From: Sphingomonas lacusdianchii
GTDB taxonomy: Bacteria; Pseudomonadota; Alphaproteobacteria; Sphingomonadales; Sphingomonadaceae
Direction: 5' to 3'
Assembly: GCF_022664395.1 (NCBI RefSeq)
Contig: NZ_JAKRET010000001.1
Span: 1 to 64,000 of the forward strand
Length of the DNA stretch: 64,000 bases
Within the stretch, counting starts at the first letter, position 1. The number at the start of each line of letters is the position of its first letter. The notes below the pieces were generated by a model, which saw nothing but the letters and a program-made list of their open reading frames with translations, was not told where the DNA came from and did no database searches. Positions 63,917-64,000 of the stretch are shown piece by piece. Position numbers and translations under genes: made by a program.

Positions 63917-63929
63917 GAAGGAGCCGGCG

Positions 63930-64000
63930 ATGCGCGCACTCACCTGGCACGGCAAGCACGACGTCCGCGTCGATAGCGTTCCCGATCCCGAGATCATCAA
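63930..64000 (+). CDS. zinc-dependent alcohol dehydrogenase, N-terminal end (partial)
   Basis: The visible 23 residues MRALTWHGKHDVRVDSVPDP are the typical N-terminus of medium-chain glutathione-dependent or zinc alcohol dehydrogenases. AAGGAG lies upstream at the right spacing. The gene runs off the right edge. It probably forms an operon with the SRPBCC gene. Confidence 0.75.
   Translation, partial: MRALTWHGKHDVRVDSVPDPEII

Noticed and set aside
1..64000. CRISPR arrays
   Set aside because: No series of regularly spaced direct repeats was seen. The repeats present are dispersed palindromes, and no cas-like gene occurs.
1..64000. tRNA genes or an integrase attachment site
   Set aside because: No tRNA-like cloverleaf or TTCGA-arm context could be supported by eye near the integrase or elsewhere. 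A covariance-model scan would be needed to exclude them.

Overview
This 64 kb window is chromosomal DNA from a GC-rich alphaproteobacterium, most likely a member of the Sphingomonadaceae (Sphingomonas or a close relative). This is inferred from gene content and style: an exosortase A (XrtA) exopolysaccharide locus of the sphingomonad type, a MetH split into two genes, a DksA without zinc-finger cysteines, a class II DAHP synthase, DUF1465 and DUF465 proteins, and many ATGA/GTGA stop-start overlaps. No rRNA, tRNA or CRISPR array was seen.

Layout. (1) 1-8 kb is an accessory region. An IS110-type element sits inside an IS3 element, and the IS3 end truncates an SGNH-hydrolase/Calx-beta protein. 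Then come a small zinc-ribbon ORF, an unrecognised 343-aa protein, an orphan D12-class DNA adenine methylase, a P4-type tyrosine integrase and a winged-helix replication-initiator-like protein. It reads as a decayed integrated element. (2) 8-11 kb holds trxB, an aldo/keto reductase and two small lipoproteins. (3) 10.9-16.7 kb is a methionine operon: an ArsR/SAM-methyltransferase fusion regulator with a perfect 22-bp palindrome just upstream, then metF and metH in two pieces. (4) 16.7-34.5 kb is the XrtA/PEP-CTERM locus. Two hydrolases and an acyl carrier protein run leftward. An acyl ligase and a PLP decarboxylase run rightward, followed by the export protein, chain-length protein, tyrosine autokinase, outer-membrane protein, ATPase, deacetylase, FemAB protein, glycosyltransferase, exosortase A with an EpsI domain and an asparagine-synthase-like amidotransferase. 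(5) 34.7-38.7 kb has a deoxyhypusine-synthase-like protein, an ornithine-decarboxylase-like protein (probably polyamine synthesis) and a threonine-dehydratase-like enzyme. (6) 38.9-44 kb has an alpha/beta hydrolase, two adjacent cysteine desulfurases, a [2Fe-2S] ferredoxin, a DUF2809 membrane protein and a HerA-like ATPase. (7) 44-51.3 kb is mostly leftward housekeeping: an M17 aminopeptidase flanked by two copies of a palindromic repeat, rimO, a DUF486 membrane protein, a K+ channel, a degenerate LysM/M23 lipoprotein and serS, then a rightward host-attachment protein. (8) 51.4-64 kb has a serine-rich PEP-CTERM-like protein (a candidate XrtA substrate), dksA, small DUF465/DUF1465 proteins, a nitronate-monooxygenase-like enzyme, mntH, two tandem Tat-exported ferritin-like lipoproteins, class II DAHP synthase, a TM2 protein, cysS, an SRPBCC protein and the start of an alcohol dehydrogenase.

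How the parts fit. The XrtA block is one functional unit: envelope polysaccharide synthesis and export next to a protein-sorting transpeptidase, with a linked ACP/ligase/decarboxylase set whose product is unknown. The PEP-CTERM-like protein near 52 kb is the only plausible sorting substrate seen in the window. Several families of intergenic palindromic repeats (about 13.9, 18.6, 26.6, 44.0, 45.6 and 59.6 kb) punctuate the chromosome. The clearest oddities are the second ferritin-like paralogue, which has lost most metal ligands, the nested IS elements, and the matching repeats on both sides of the aminopeptidase gene.
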